This document shows positions 8,248-15,939 of a DNA stretch of 29,131 bases, one piece after another. Under the pieces are notes generated by a model. That model saw only the letters and a program-made list of their open reading frames with translations. It was not told the DNA's origin and made no database searches. Source of the DNA: Holophagaceae bacterium (GTDB taxonomy: Bacteria > Acidobacteriota > Holophagae > Holophagales > Holophagaceae); assembly GCA_025353305.1 (NCBI GenBank), contig JANXQX010000196.1:1-29131 (forward strand), read 5' to 3'. Position numbers and translations under genes: made by a program. The first letter of the stretch is position 1. The number at the start of each line of letters is the position of its first letter.

Positions 8248-9153
8248 TTACTTGATGCTGATGTGTCCATTGGTAGTGTTCAAATCGATGCGTTGGTTCT
8301 TGCCCGGGCGCTTGATGTGTGCGCTGTGCTTTTCCTTCTCGATGATCTGGCTGCCGGGAAGATTGATCTCAAGGGAACCGTTGGTGTTATCGAGCCTGAT
8401 ATCGCCCGTGGCCGAGCCAAGTTCGACATCGATGCCGCCGTTGGTGCTTTCCAGTTTGATGCCTTCGCCCCAGCCATCCAGGTTCTTGGCGGAAATGCCG
8501 CCATTGGTGGTCTCGAGATTGATGCCACCCTCGACATTTTCAATCACCAGCCTGCCGTTGGTGGTGCCGCCCTTGATGCGGGCTTTCAGGTTGATGGCTT
8601 CGATGGTGCCATTGGTACTTTCCGCAAGGACCTCACCCTTGATGTCGCGAACCTTGACATCACCGTTGGTGGTTTCGCAGCGGGCGTAGCCTTCCAAAGT
8701 GGAGACCACGACGCTGCCATTGGTCGTGTGAAAGAACCCCAGCACCTTCCGAGGCACGTTCAGGGTCATCTCGCAGCGGGGCGATGTGACAAAGCCGAAG
8801 GACCATGAGGGCTGCTGGAAAACTGCTTCGATATCCAGATCCTCACCGATGTGTTGCAGGACCAATTCAACTTTCCGCCGCTCGGTATCCCGGATCAGCG
8901 CCGTAAGCGCCACTTCTTCCTTGTCCCAACCCGTGACCTTGATGCCGCCGTTCCGATTCTTGACCCATAGCTTGGAACCGTATTGGAGTTTTTCGTTCCT
9001 CTGTTCGGTCCGCGTGGGGCCGCTCAGGGCCCAGGATGGCGCCGCCGGAGGCGCGGGCGGGTTGGGAGGCGTAGGCGGTGCGGGCGGTTTTTGGGCCTGG
9101 AGGACGGCAGCGGCAAGGAGGGTGGCAAGGGGCATCAAAGTTGTTAGTCGCAT
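8248..9153 (-). CDS. DUF4097-type secreted beta-repeat protein
   Basis: This 301-residue protein has a signal peptide (MRLTTLMPLATLLAAAVLQAQ) and a Pro-rich linker. From about residue 60 it carries a series of short beta-strand repeats of roughly 18-20 residues, punctuated by eight T-N-G turns (HTTNG, ETTNG, ESTNG, GTTNG, ETTNG, ESTNG, DNTNG, NTTNG). This spacing is typical of the DUF4097 / putative adhesin family, which is predicted to fold as a beta-solenoid outside the cytoplasm. Molecular function is unknown. It precedes the M16-like pair on the same strand but is separated from it by 136 bp containing a palindrome, so co-transcription is uncertain. The Shine-Dalgarno (GGAAC) is weak. Confidence 0.8.
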   Translation of the reverse strand: MRLTTLMPLATLLAAAVLQAQKPPAPPTPPNPPAPPAAPSWALSGPTRTEQRNEKLQYGSKLWVKNRNGGIKVTGWDKEEVALTALIRDTERRKVELVLQHIGEDLDIEAVFQQPSWSFGFVTSPRCEMTLNVPRKVLGFFHTTNGSVVVSTLEGYARCETTNGDVKVRDIKGEVLAESTNGTIEAINLKARIKGGTTNGRLVIENVEGGINLETTNGGISAKNLDGWGEGIKLESTNGGIDVELGSATGDIRLDNTNGSLEINLPGSQIIEKEKHSAHIKRPGKNQRIDLNTTNGHISIK

Positions 9154-9277
9154 GATTGTTCCATTTGCAAAAAGCTAAGGGGTGACCCTTGTGAAATGTC
9201 TACGGGATCAATCCGAAGCGGGTTAGAACTGGATTTTGGGTGGGGTGCATTAGACTGGTGGGTACCAGGAGAATTCC

Positions 9278-10450
9278 GTGCCCACCTACATCCTTGCCGC
9301 CACCCGTTCCGCAGTCGGCTCCTTCGGGGGTAGCCTTAAGCCTTTAAATTCCGTGGAGATGGGTAGTTTGGCCATCCTGGAGGCGATCAAGCGCGCAGGG
9401 GTTTCGGCGGATCAGATCGGAGATGTGGTCCTGGGGAACGTGCTCCAGGCCGGCTCGGGCCAGAATGTGGCGCGGCTGGCGGCATTGAAGGCGGGCCTTC
9501 CCTTCGGCACACCTGCCCACACACCCAACCAGGTTTGCGGGAGCGGTCTCAAGGCCGTGGCCCTGGCGGCCCAAAGCATCATCGCAGGCGACGCGGACAT
9601 CGCCATCGGCGGGGGCACCGAGAGCATGAGCAATGCCATGTATCTGCTGCCTTCCGCTCGGTGGGGCTCGCGCATGGGCCATGCCCAGCTCCTCGACAGC
9701 ATGATCCAGGATGGCTTGTGGTGCGGCCACGGCGACACCCACATGGGCATCACCGCCGAAGCCATCGCCTCGAAATATGGCATCACCAGGGAAGCGCAGG
9801 ATGGGTTCGCCCTGCAGAGCCAGCAAAGAGCCGCCGCCGCCCAAACGGCAGGAAAATTCGATCGTGAGATTTTTTCCGTGACCATCCAAGGCAAGAAGGG
9901 GGACACGGTCTTTTCCAAGGATGAGTACATCAAGCTGGATATAAGCGCAGAAGGATTGGCCAAGCTGAAACCCGCCTTCAAGAAAGATGGCACCGTGACC
10001 GCGGGCAACGCTTCGGGCATCAATGATGGTTCCGGGGCCGTGGTGCTTGCTTCGGAATCCGCGGCGAAAAATTTCAAGCCCATCGCCCGTATCATCGGCT
10101 TTGCGCAAGCCGGCGTGGATCCAGCCACCATGGGCCTGGGGCCGGTTCCCGCCATCCATAAACTGCTGGCCAAGACCGGTGTGAAGCTCGGCGACATTGA
10201 TGTTTTCGAACTGAATGAGGCCTTCGCGGCTCAAAGTCTCGGTGTGCTCCACGAGCTGCCGGAGCTGGATCAATCCAAGGTGAACTTGCGTGGCGGCGCC
10301 ATCGCCATCGGCCATCCAATAGGCGCCAGCGGCACGCGCATTCTGGTGACGCTGCTCCACATCCTGCAGGACGAAAACAAGAAGCTCGGCATCGCGGCGC
10401 TCTGCGTGGGCGGTGGCCAGGGAGTGGCCATGCTGGTGGAGCGGCTCTAA
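9278..10450 (+). CDS. Acetyl-CoA acetyltransferase (thiolase)
   Basis: This is a 390-residue thiolase of the biosynthetic/degradative type (EC 2.3.1.9 likely), which condenses two acetyl-CoA to acetoacetyl-CoA or catalyses the reverse. All catalytic residues are visible: the nucleophilic Cys87 in NQVCGSGLKAV, His346 in GGAIAIGHPIGASG, and Cys376 in CVGGGQG. The start is GTG 9278 with AGGAG about 6 nt upstream. The N-terminus PTYILAATRSAVGSFGG is standard for the family. The protein is full length with nothing unusual. Neighbours give no clear pathway: the DUF4097 gene is divergent and a hypothetical gene follows. The exact physiological substrate (acetyl-CoA versus longer acyl-CoA) cannot be told from sequence alone. 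Confidence 0.93.
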   Translation: MPTYILAATRSAVGSFGGSLKPLNSVEMGSLAILEAIKRAGVSADQIGDVVLGNVLQAGSGQNVARLAALKAGLPFGTPAHTPNQVCGSGLKAVALAAQSIIAGDADIAIGGGTESMSNAMYLLPSARWGSRMGHAQLLDSMIQDGLWCGHGDTHMGITAEAIASKYGITREAQDGFALQSQQRAAAAQTAGKFDREIFSVTIQGKKGDTVFSKDEYIKLDISAEGLAKLKPAFKKDGTVTAGNASGINDGSGAVVLASESAAKNFKPIARIIGFAQAGVDPATMGLGPVPAIHKLLAKTGVKLGDIDVFELNEAFAAQSLGVLHELPELDQSKVNLRGGAIAIGHPIGASGTRILVTLLHILQDENKKLGIAALCVGGGQGVAMLVERL

Positions 10451-10519
10451 AAAGACTGAACCGCGAAAATCGAGAATGGGCGGGAAATATGGGCGGATCG
10501 TACCAATGATCTAGGAGGG

Positions 10520-11329
10520 ATGATGCAGACACTGTTTGTTTGCGTTGCCATCATTGCCACTAGTGATGCCCAAGAATCAAGATTGCCTGCACCGAAACCG
10601 TCAGAGATTATTGGTGAATTGGTGGGAGAGGGCAGAATCCAGATTCTAGGAAAGAACGGTTCTCCGATCATCAAGCAGGTCACCGATAGGGATGGGGCAT
10701 TTCTCCCTGAACACGCCACCAACCCTAGGAACAGCCAGTGGTCTCGATGGTACGGCGGTACTGAATTTGGGTATGGACCCAATAGAGTTTCCGAGATCAA
10801 GATCCCTTCTGTCTTTGGGCAGAAGGAGGGGGCGTTCCGGTTGTTTGACCAGCATGTTGGAGACTGGGTCTGGGTCCGAATCTTGCCTCTGAATCGAAAG
10901 GAGGGTGAAAATCTGAGGTTCAGGTCCCACGAAGGAGCCATAGATGAAACGATCCGATGTGCCCGCAGTCTTGTCCAAGGAAGCGGAAAGATTCTGGACG
11001 TGGGAAACCGATCAAAATGCCTAATGGCTGCAATGCTTCCTCATAAAAGGTTCGATGAACCCAGGTGGGCAAACGTTCTTCCACTGGAGCGCAAGGGTGA
11101 TTGGGTGCGTGGAGCGATTGCAGGTCCATCCCCGTGCATTCCCTTAAGGTGTATGACGCCCCGAACGTGGAATACTACCGGTTTGATCGTAACAAGACGG
11201 CTTGGTATCTATGGCGGGCAAGGGAGACCGGCTCCGAAGCCTCTACTCTTTCCCATTGAGGGACTTTGGTGGCAGCCAAGATCCCATTCCTTTTCGCGAG
11301 CAATCGCAGCATTCGCGGTTAAATCGTAG
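10520..11329 (+). CDS. Hypothetical secreted protein, probably frameshifted near its 3' end
   Basis: The open frame encodes 269 residues and begins with a short signal-like segment (MQTLFVCVAIIATSDAQ). AGGAGG lies just before two consecutive ATGs; the second (10523) has better spacing. The protein contains two similar stretches, VGDWVWVRILPL and RKGDWVRG, suggesting repeated SH3-like beta units. After about 11130 the frame turns Arg/Pro-rich and atypical, while frame 1 from 11134 reads like genuine protein (LKVYDAPNVEYYRF, then KTAWYLWRARETGSE) up to a TGA at 11257-11259. A one-base loss between 11101 and 11134 is the simplest explanation, either mutation or sequencing error. If so, the original product was about 245 residues. 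Family not recognised. Its composition looks less GC-rich than the neighbouring genes. Confidence 0.6.
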   Translation: MMQTLFVCVAIIATSDAQESRLPAPKPSEIIGELVGEGRIQILGKNGSPIIKQVTDRDGAFLPEHATNPRNSQWSRWYGGTEFGYGPNRVSEIKIPSVFGQKEGAFRLFDQHVGDWVWVRILPLNRKEGENLRFRSHEGAIDETIRCARSLVQGSGKILDVGNRSKCLMAAMLPHKRFDEPRWANVLPLERKGDWVRGAIAGPSPCIPLRCMTPRTWNTTGLIVTRRLGIYGGQGRPAPKPLLFPIEGLWWQPRSHSFSRAIAAFAVKS

Positions 11330-11332
11330 GCA

Positions 11333-12019
11333 ATGATCACACTCACCCATGTCAGCAAGCAGTATGATCGCATCCACACCGCGCTATCGGATGTGAGCTT
11401 TGCCATCGATCCGGGCGAGTTCATCTTCCTCACGGGGCCTTCGGGCGCTGGCAAATCAACTCTGCTGAAGCTGATCTTCCGGGAGCAGGTGCCCAGCACG
11501 GGCGAGATCATTGTGGCAGGGCATCGGCTGGCCTCCATGCCCACCAAGGAGATCCCCTACCTGCGGCGCAAACTGGGTGTTGTCTTCCAAGACTTCAAGC
11601 TGATCCGAACCATGACGATCTTCGAGAATGTCTCCTTTGTGCTGCGCATCCTTGGCGTGCCCTTTGCCGAGCAGAAACAGCGCACTTTCCGCGCACTCAA
11701 GTTGGTGGGCCTTCAACATAAATTGAGCAGCTATCCTTTGCAGCTTTCAGGTGGAGAGCAGCAGCGCGTGGCCATCGCGCGGGCCCTGGTGAACGATCCG
11801 TTGGTGCTGCTGGCGGATGAGCCCACGGGCAACCTCGATCCCGATCTCGCGGCGGAAATCATGGCGCTTTTCGAGCGCATCAATGTGCAAGGGACAACTG
11901 TATTGGTCGCCACCCATGACCGCAGCCTCATCCAGAAAATGCGCAAGCGCGTGCTGGGTCTCGATCACGGCAGGTTGGCCTTTGATCAGCCAGCACCCGC
12001 AAGCACGGTGGTGGTCTGA
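11333..12019 (+). CDS. ftsE: FtsE-like ABC transporter ATPase
   Basis: This 228-residue ABC ATPase has Walker [10 protein letters not shown] (35-43), Q-loop Gln86, signature LSGGEQ (138-143), Walker B VLLADEP (158-164) and the switch His195. The FtsE/LolD subgroup fits by length and by the N-terminus [11 protein letters not shown] with [19 protein letters not shown]. FtsE pairs with the membrane protein FtsX at the division site to control peptidoglycan hydrolases. Here no ftsX follows: the next genes are a toxin-antitoxin pair and engB, which is odd because ftsEX are normally adjacent. ftsX could have been displaced, or this could be another small ABC ATPase of the MacB/LolD class. The C-terminal tail is short. 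Confidence 0.8.
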   Translation: MITLTHVSKQYDRIHTALSDVSFAIDPGEFIFLTGPSGAGKSTLLKLIFREQVPSTGEIIVAGHRLASMPTKEIPYLRRKLGVVFQDFKLIRTMTIFENVSFVLRILGVPFAEQKQRTFRALKLVGLQHKLSSYPLQLSGGEQQRVAIARALVNDPLVLLADEPTGNLDPDLAAEIMALFERINVQGTTVLVATHDRSLIQKMRKRVLGLDHGRLAFDQPAPASTVVV

Positions 12020-12143
12020 TTCCGAAATCAAGTGGTGAGGCCTGAGCTTCTTGCGGAATCTCGGTCCAAGGGTGCGGAGGAGTGCTATGCGCGGCCACTG
12101 GCGCGTCACCCAGAATGTTATTACAATGTTCGATGAGGTCGCC

Positions 12144-12368
12144 ATGCTCCAGAAAAAGCTCACCAAGGTCGGCAACAGCTACGCCCTGATCCTCGACAAG
12201 CCCCTGATGGACCTTGCTGGTCTGAGCGCCAACGAGCCGGTGGTGGTGTATTCATCAGGGCATGGGCTCGTGGTGGCACCGGCTTCCTCCCCGGTTCGGA
12301 GCTTTGAGTCGGCGAAGGATCGCGTGCTCGCGCGCCATGGCGAGGTGCTCCGGCGGTTGTCGAAATAA
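12144..12368 (+). CDS. AbrB/MazE-type antitoxin
   Basis: The preferred start is ATG 12144, giving 74 residues, because GAGG lies 5 nt upstream and the protein then begins directly with the SpoVT/AbrB swapped-hairpin fold (LTKVGNSYALILDKPLMDLAGL). The same frame is open back to a TTG at 12051, but that extension is Arg-rich and unlike the family. The N-terminal domain should bind DNA as a dimer and the C-terminal part (from about residue 45) should neutralise the toxin. The stop codon shares a base with the toxin ATG (TAATG), the classic arrangement for coupled antitoxin-toxin translation. Autorepression of the pair is expected from family knowledge. Confidence 0.85.
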   Translation: MLQKKLTKVGNSYALILDKPLMDLAGLSANEPVVVYSSGHGLVVAPASSPVRSFESAKDRVLARHGEVLRRLSK

Positions 12369-12754
12369 TGCGGGAACCACGTTTTTTAGAACCCGAGGAA
12401 GTAGTGGATCTTCATGCGGCGGTATTGGAGGCCTATGGAGGGTTGCCTGGGGTTAGGGATCCCGGTGGGTTGATCACCGCCGTGCAAGCGCCACTCAACC
12501 ATTGGTTTTACAGCGGTGGAGACCTTGCAGACCTTGCTGCGGTTTTGCTGATACATCTCGTTCGTAACCATCCCTTCGTGGATGGCAACAAGAGGGCGGC
12601 CCTTGCCGCTGCACTTGTTTTCCTGGATGCGCATGGGTTTTCCATTCAAGATGCCCCTGATCGTCTTGAATGGCTGACCCTGGAAGCCGCTCAAGGGCGG
12701 CTGGACGTTGATCCACTAGCTGCGGTGTTCCGCGAACTTCAATCGGAAGACTGA
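12368..12754 (+). CDS. doc: Doc-family toxin (death-on-curing, Fic fold)
   Basis: This 128-residue protein has the Fic/Doc motif HPFVDGNKRAA (His68, Asp72, Asn74, Lys75, Arg76). Doc toxins use this inverted Fic site to phosphorylate EF-Tu and block translation. Length and motif position match Doc rather than the longer AMP-transferring Fic proteins. It is translated from an ATG overlapping the antitoxin stop. The partner is AbrB-type rather than Phd, a pairing that occurs in chromosomal modules. All catalytic residues are present, so it looks functional. A structured inverted repeat begins within its stop codon and runs to the engB start. Confidence 0.9.
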   Translation: MREPRFLEPEEVVDLHAAVLEAYGGLPGVRDPGGLITAVQAPLNHWFYSGGDLADLAAVLLIHLVRNHPFVDGNKRAALAAALVFLDAHGFSIQDAPDRLEWLTLEAAQGRLDVDPLAAVFRELQSED

Positions 12755-12843
12755 CCGTAGCTCGGGCCTCCGACCCTCGGGTCTGCGACCCCGCCATCCG
12801 CTGCGCGGATGCGGCCCTATTCTCCCTTCGCTATGCTACGGTC
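12753..12843. repeat. 91-bp inverted-repeat element at the doc-engB junction
   Basis: Perfect 9-bp ends, GACCGTAGC (12753-12761) and GCTACGGTC (12835-12843), enclose smaller hairpins: GACCC-TC-GGGTC at 12772-12783 and ATCCGC-TGC-GCGGAT further in, the latter extended by CCGC/GCGG. It fills the whole spacer between the toxin stop and the engB ATG (12846). It could be a repeated extragenic palindrome, an insertion scar of the toxin-antitoxin module, or a structured engB leader. No U-tract is present. Confidence 0.55.
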
Positions 12844-12845
12844 GA

Positions 12846-13436
12846 ATGGTGGCCCAACCCCTTTTCGATGCGCGCTTCCTGATTTCCGCTTCCGACATGA
12901 AGCAGCTCGGCGTATGCCACGCAGAAGTGGCGTTCATCGGGCGCTCCAATGTGGGAAAGTCTTCGCTGTTGAACGCGCTGACAAATCACAAGCAGCTGGC
13001 GCGGGTGTCCAAGACTCCCGGGCGCACGCGGCTCATCAATGTTTTTCTCACTGGGAAGGACCGCTGGATCGTGGACCTGCCGGGCTATGGATTCGCCACG
13101 GGCCCCGCCAAGGAACGCGCCACCTGGGAGCAGATGATCAGCGGCTACCTGACGGGACGGAAAACCCTGCGCATGATCTTCGTGCTGGTGGATGCGGAGG
13201 TCGGTCCCACCAAACTGGACCTTCAGACGCTGGATTGGCTCCGGTCCATGGCTCTGCCCTACCGCATCGTGGCGACCAAGGGCGACCAGGTCAAACCCAG
13301 CAAGGCCCTCAAGCAGCGCAAAGATGTCGCGGCGATCCTGAACATACTGCCTGGCGACCTGGCCTGGGTCAGCGCAGCCAAAGGAACCGGCATCCCGGAA
13401 CTTCGTTTCGAAGTCGCGGGTCTGCTGAATCTATAA
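12846..13436 (+). CDS. engB: Ribosome biogenesis GTPase EngB/YsxC
   Basis: This 196-residue TRAFAC GTPase assists 50S subunit assembly. Motifs in order: G1 GRSNVGKS (32-39), switch region TPGRTRLINVF with the G2 Thr (58-68), G3 DLPG (77-80), G4 TKGD (144-147), and G5 SAAKG (176-180). The N-terminal FLISASDMKQLG segment is typical. The gene follows the doc junction element immediately; the first bases of its leader are that element's right arm, and no obvious Shine-Dalgarno is seen. GTG at 12849 is an alternative start. The 3' end is 13 bp from the convergent M3 peptidase. Function is assigned with high confidence. Confidence 0.95.
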   Translation: MVAQPLFDARFLISASDMKQLGVCHAEVAFIGRSNVGKSSLLNALTNHKQLARVSKTPGRTRLINVFLTGKDRWIVDLPGYGFATGPAKERATWEQMISGYLTGRKTLRMIFVLVDAEVGPTKLDLQTLDWLRSMALPYRIVATKGDQVKPSKALKQRKDVAAILNILPGDLAWVSAAKGTGIPELRFEVAGLLNL

Positions 13437-13449
13437 ATCTGATCCGTCC

Positions 13450-15612
13450 TTATTGTTTTTCGGACTTCAACCCTCGGCTGATCAGCATCGGCTCCACGCT
13501 GGGAGCCTTCCCGCGGAAGTCTCGGTAGAGCTTGTCCAGTTCCTCGGTGTTGCCGCGGGAAAGCACCTTGGCGCGGAACCGGTCGCCGTTTTCACGGGTG
13601 AGGCCACCGTTCTCCTTGAACCACTCGAATCCGTCGTCAGACAACATCTGGGTCCAGAGGTAGGCGTAATAACCAGCCGCATAGCCGTTGCTCCAGATGT
13701 GCAGGAAGTAACTGGAACGATAGCGGGGTGGGACATAGCTCAGGTCGATCCTGTCCTGCTTCAGTGACTGGGCCTCGAATTGATCCGCGTCCTGTTTGGG
13801 GGATTGAGCCCCAAGGCTGTGCCACTTCATGTCGAGCAGGGCGGCTGCGATGGTCTCGGTCATGCCATAGCCCTTGTTGAAAGTAGCGGCCTTCTTGAGC
13901 TTGTCCACAAGGGCCTGGGGCATGGGTTCGCCGGTTTTGAAATGTTTTGCGTAGTGGGCGAAGATTCTTGGCTCGGTTGCCCAATGTTCGTTGAACTGGG
14001 AGGGGAATTCCACGAAATCCCGCGCGGTGGCGGTGCCGGAGAGCGATGGATACCGCTGGTCGGCGAACAGGCCGTGCAGGCCGTGGCCGAATTCATGGAA
14101 CATCGTGACCACATCGTCAAACGACAACAGCGCAGGCTGGCCCGCCGCAGGCTTGGTGAAATTGGTGACGTTGTAGATCACCGGCTTGGTACCGAGCAGC
14201 TTCGACTGGGTGACGAAGTTATCCATCCAGGCTCCGCCGGTCTTGTTGTCGCGCTTGAAGGGGTCGAAATAGAACAGCGCCAGGGAGCCGCCGTCCTTGT
14301 CGAAGACTTCGAACACGCGCACGTCTGCCTGGTATACCGGGATATCCGTGCGTTCCTTGAAGCTGATGCCGTAGAGCTGGTTGGCGGCATAGAACACGCC
14401 ATCCTGCAGCACGGTGTTCACTTCAAAGTAGGGCTTGATCTGCGCCCCATCCAAATCGTACTTGGCCTTGCGCACCTGTTCGGAGTAATACGTCCAGTCC
14501 CAGGGTTCGAGCCTGAAGCCACCCTTCTGTTCATCAATCAGGGCCTGGATATCTTTGGCCTCGGTCTGCGCGCGGGCGGTGGCGGCTCCGACCAGATTCT
14601 GCATGAAGCTGATGGCGGCTTCAGGCGTCTTGGCCATCTGGTCCACCAGCTTCAGGGCTGCGTAGCTGGAGAATCCGAGCAGTTTGGCGCGCTGGGCCCG
14701 TAGCTGGGCAAGCCGCGAAATAAGCTCGCGGGTGTCGTTGGCATCACCCTTTTCCGCACGGTTCCAGGAGGCCTTGAACAGCGCTTCACGGGTGGCGCGG
14801 TCGCCCAAGTCCTGCAGCTTGGGCTGCTGGGTGGTGTTTTGCAGGGTCAATACCCACTTGCCGTCGAGCTTGCGGTCCTTGGCGGCTTGGGTGGCGGCGG
14901 CCAGATCTCCTTCGGACAGCCCGGCCAGTTTTGCTTTTTCGCCAACAATCAGTGCCCCGCCCTTGGCGGCAGCCAGCAGCTTGTTCGAGAACTGCGCGCT
15001 GAGGGTTGATTCCTCTTTATTGAGGTCCTTCAACTGGGCCTTGTCGTTTTCGGACAGATTGGCGCCGGCGAGCACGAAATTGCGATAGGTCACTTCGACC
15101 AGACGTCTCGACTCGGGATCGAGCTTCAGTGAATCGCGTTTTTTATACAAAGCTTCAACCCGGTGGAACAGTTTTCCATCCAGTAGGATCGCATCCTGAT
15201 GTGCGGCGAGCTTTGGCGCGACTTCCTCCTGCAGCTTTTGCAGCCCCTCAGTGGTGTTGGCGCTTGCTACGCCGCCAAAGGCCTGCAGCACGCGGGCGAG
15301 CGTCACGCCAGACCTTTCCATTGCCACGAAAGTGTTGTCGAAGGTCGGCTCCGCGGTGTTGTTTGCGATTATTTCGATTTCCAGCCTGTGCCGCTTCATG
15401 CCCTCTTCGATGGCGGGCCGATAATCGCCCTCCTTGATCTTGTCGAAGGGCGGGGCATGAAAGGGCAGCGGGCTGGCCACAAGAAGGGGGTTGCCGGCAA
15501 TGGATTCGCGCATCGGTGCAGCCTGGCCGGTGGGTTTGGGATCGCTCGACTGCGGCGTGCAGGCGACAAGGGGAATGCTTGAGGCAATAAGGAATGATCG
15601 GAGACGAGACAT
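13450..15612 (-). CDS. dcp: M3-family peptidyl-dipeptidase (Dcp-like) lipoprotein
   Basis: The frame is open to 15711, but ATG 15612 is preferred because it gives a clean lipoprotein signal peptide, MSRLRSFLIASSIPLVAC (lipobox LVAC, Cys18). The product is then 720 residues. The zinc motif HEFGH lies at 506-510 (MFHEFGHGLHG), and the downstream EFPSQFNEHW segment provides the third ligand. This matches the M3A thimet/Dcp group, which removes dipeptides from peptide C-termini or cleaves oligopeptides. Unlike cytoplasmic E. coli Dcp, it should be membrane-anchored and face the periplasm, where it could digest imported or released peptides. It is convergent with engB. The leader contains a cluster of inverted repeats at 15651-15730. 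Confidence 0.92.
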   Translation of the reverse strand: MSRLRSFLIASSIPLVACTPQSSDPKPTGQAAPMRESIAGNPLLVASPLPFHAPPFDKIKEGDYRPAIEEGMKRHRLEIEIIANNTAEPTFDNTFVAMERSGVTLARVLQAFGGVASANTTEGLQKLQEEVAPKLAAHQDAILLDGKLFHRVEALYKKRDSLKLDPESRRLVEVTYRNFVLAGANLSENDKAQLKDLNKEESTLSAQFSNKLLAAAKGGALIVGEKAKLAGLSEGDLAAATQAAKDRKLDGKWVLTLQNTTQQPKLQDLGDRATREALFKASWNRAEKGDANDTRELISRLAQLRAQRAKLLGFSSYAALKLVDQMAKTPEAAISFMQNLVGAATARAQTEAKDIQALIDEQKGGFRLEPWDWTYYSEQVRKAKYDLDGAQIKPYFEVNTVLQDGVFYAANQLYGISFKERTDIPVYQADVRVFEVFDKDGGSLALFYFDPFKRDNKTGGAWMDNFVTQSKLLGTKPVIYNVTNFTKPAAGQPALLSFDDVVTMFHEFGHGLHGLFADQRYPSLSGTATARDFVEFPSQFNEHWATEPRIFAHYAKHFKTGEPMPQALVDKLKKAATFNKGYGMTETIAAALLDMKWHSLGAQSPKQDADQFEAQSLKQDRIDLSYVPPRYRSSYFLHIWSNGYAAGYYAYLWTQMLSDDGFEWFKENGGLTRENGDRFRAKVLSRGNTEELDKLYRDFRGKAPSVEPMLISRGLKSEKQ

Positions 15613-15939
15613 CGTTGGTTTCCCAAGATGGGGCGCTTTTGCGATGGGCGCCAGCGTGGACAATCTCTGATGTATACCACATCCGTTTTTGGGGCCCCCG
15701 TTGGGGAGCACTCATCGTGCTTCACGCTGGAATTTCGGTGGCCTGAAACAAGTTATGACTGCCGGGACTCTTTACAGAGCTGTGACGGACGGCTCTTTTC
15801 CCGAAGGGGCATGAAATTTTCTATGGGATCGGCCATGCTGAATAGGTTATGCGACCCACCCCCCACCCGAGAGTCCATCCAGCGGTTCTCGTGTCTCCTG
15901 CCGGTGCTTTCGTCGGTGGTTATTTGAAACGGAGTCCTC
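15613..15939. other. 327-bp spacer between divergent dcp and ilvE
   Basis: No convincing gene is present; a short plus-strand frame here has no family features. The dcp-proximal half holds the structured block at 15651-15730. The ilvE-proximal half contains a C-rich run near 15856 and GGAG before the ilvE GTG. Promoters for both genes must lie here, but I cannot place -35/-10 boxes with confidence. Confidence 0.5.
15651..15730. promoter_or_regulatory. Cloverleaf-like inverted-repeat cluster upstream of dcp
   Basis: An 8-bp closing stem, CCAGCGTG (15651-15658) with CACGCTGG (15723-15730), encloses three perfect hairpins: GATGT-ATACC-ACATC (15669-15683), CCCC-GTT-GGGG (15696-15706) and AGCAC-TCATC-GTGCT (15707-15721). 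Read on the minus strand it would sit in the dcp leader, 38 nt before the start codon. It is not a tRNA: arm lengths and loops are wrong and there is no T-loop motif. It may be a structured leader RNA or a protein-binding site. Confidence 0.45.

Noticed and set aside
9344..10360. 338-residue frame antisense to the thiolase
   Set aside because: The sense strand encodes a complete thiolase with all catalytic residues; the antisense product has no recognisable domain.
12051..12143. N-terminal extension of the AbrB antitoxin from TTG 12051
   Set aside because: The extension is unlike the AbrB fold, and ATG 12144 has a well-spaced GAGG.
13780..14703. 307-residue frame antisense to the M3 peptidase
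   Set aside because: The sense strand carries the HEFGH peptidase; the antisense frame is a compositional shadow.
15613..15711. N-terminal extension of the M3 peptidase to 15711
   Set aside because: The extra 33 residues would bury the lipoprotein signal peptide; ATG 15612 gives a clean lipobox.
15651..15730. tRNA gene in the cloverleaf-like block
   Set aside because: The closing stem is 8 bp, the loops are 5, 3 and 5 nt, and there is no T-loop or anticodon-arm signature on either strand.
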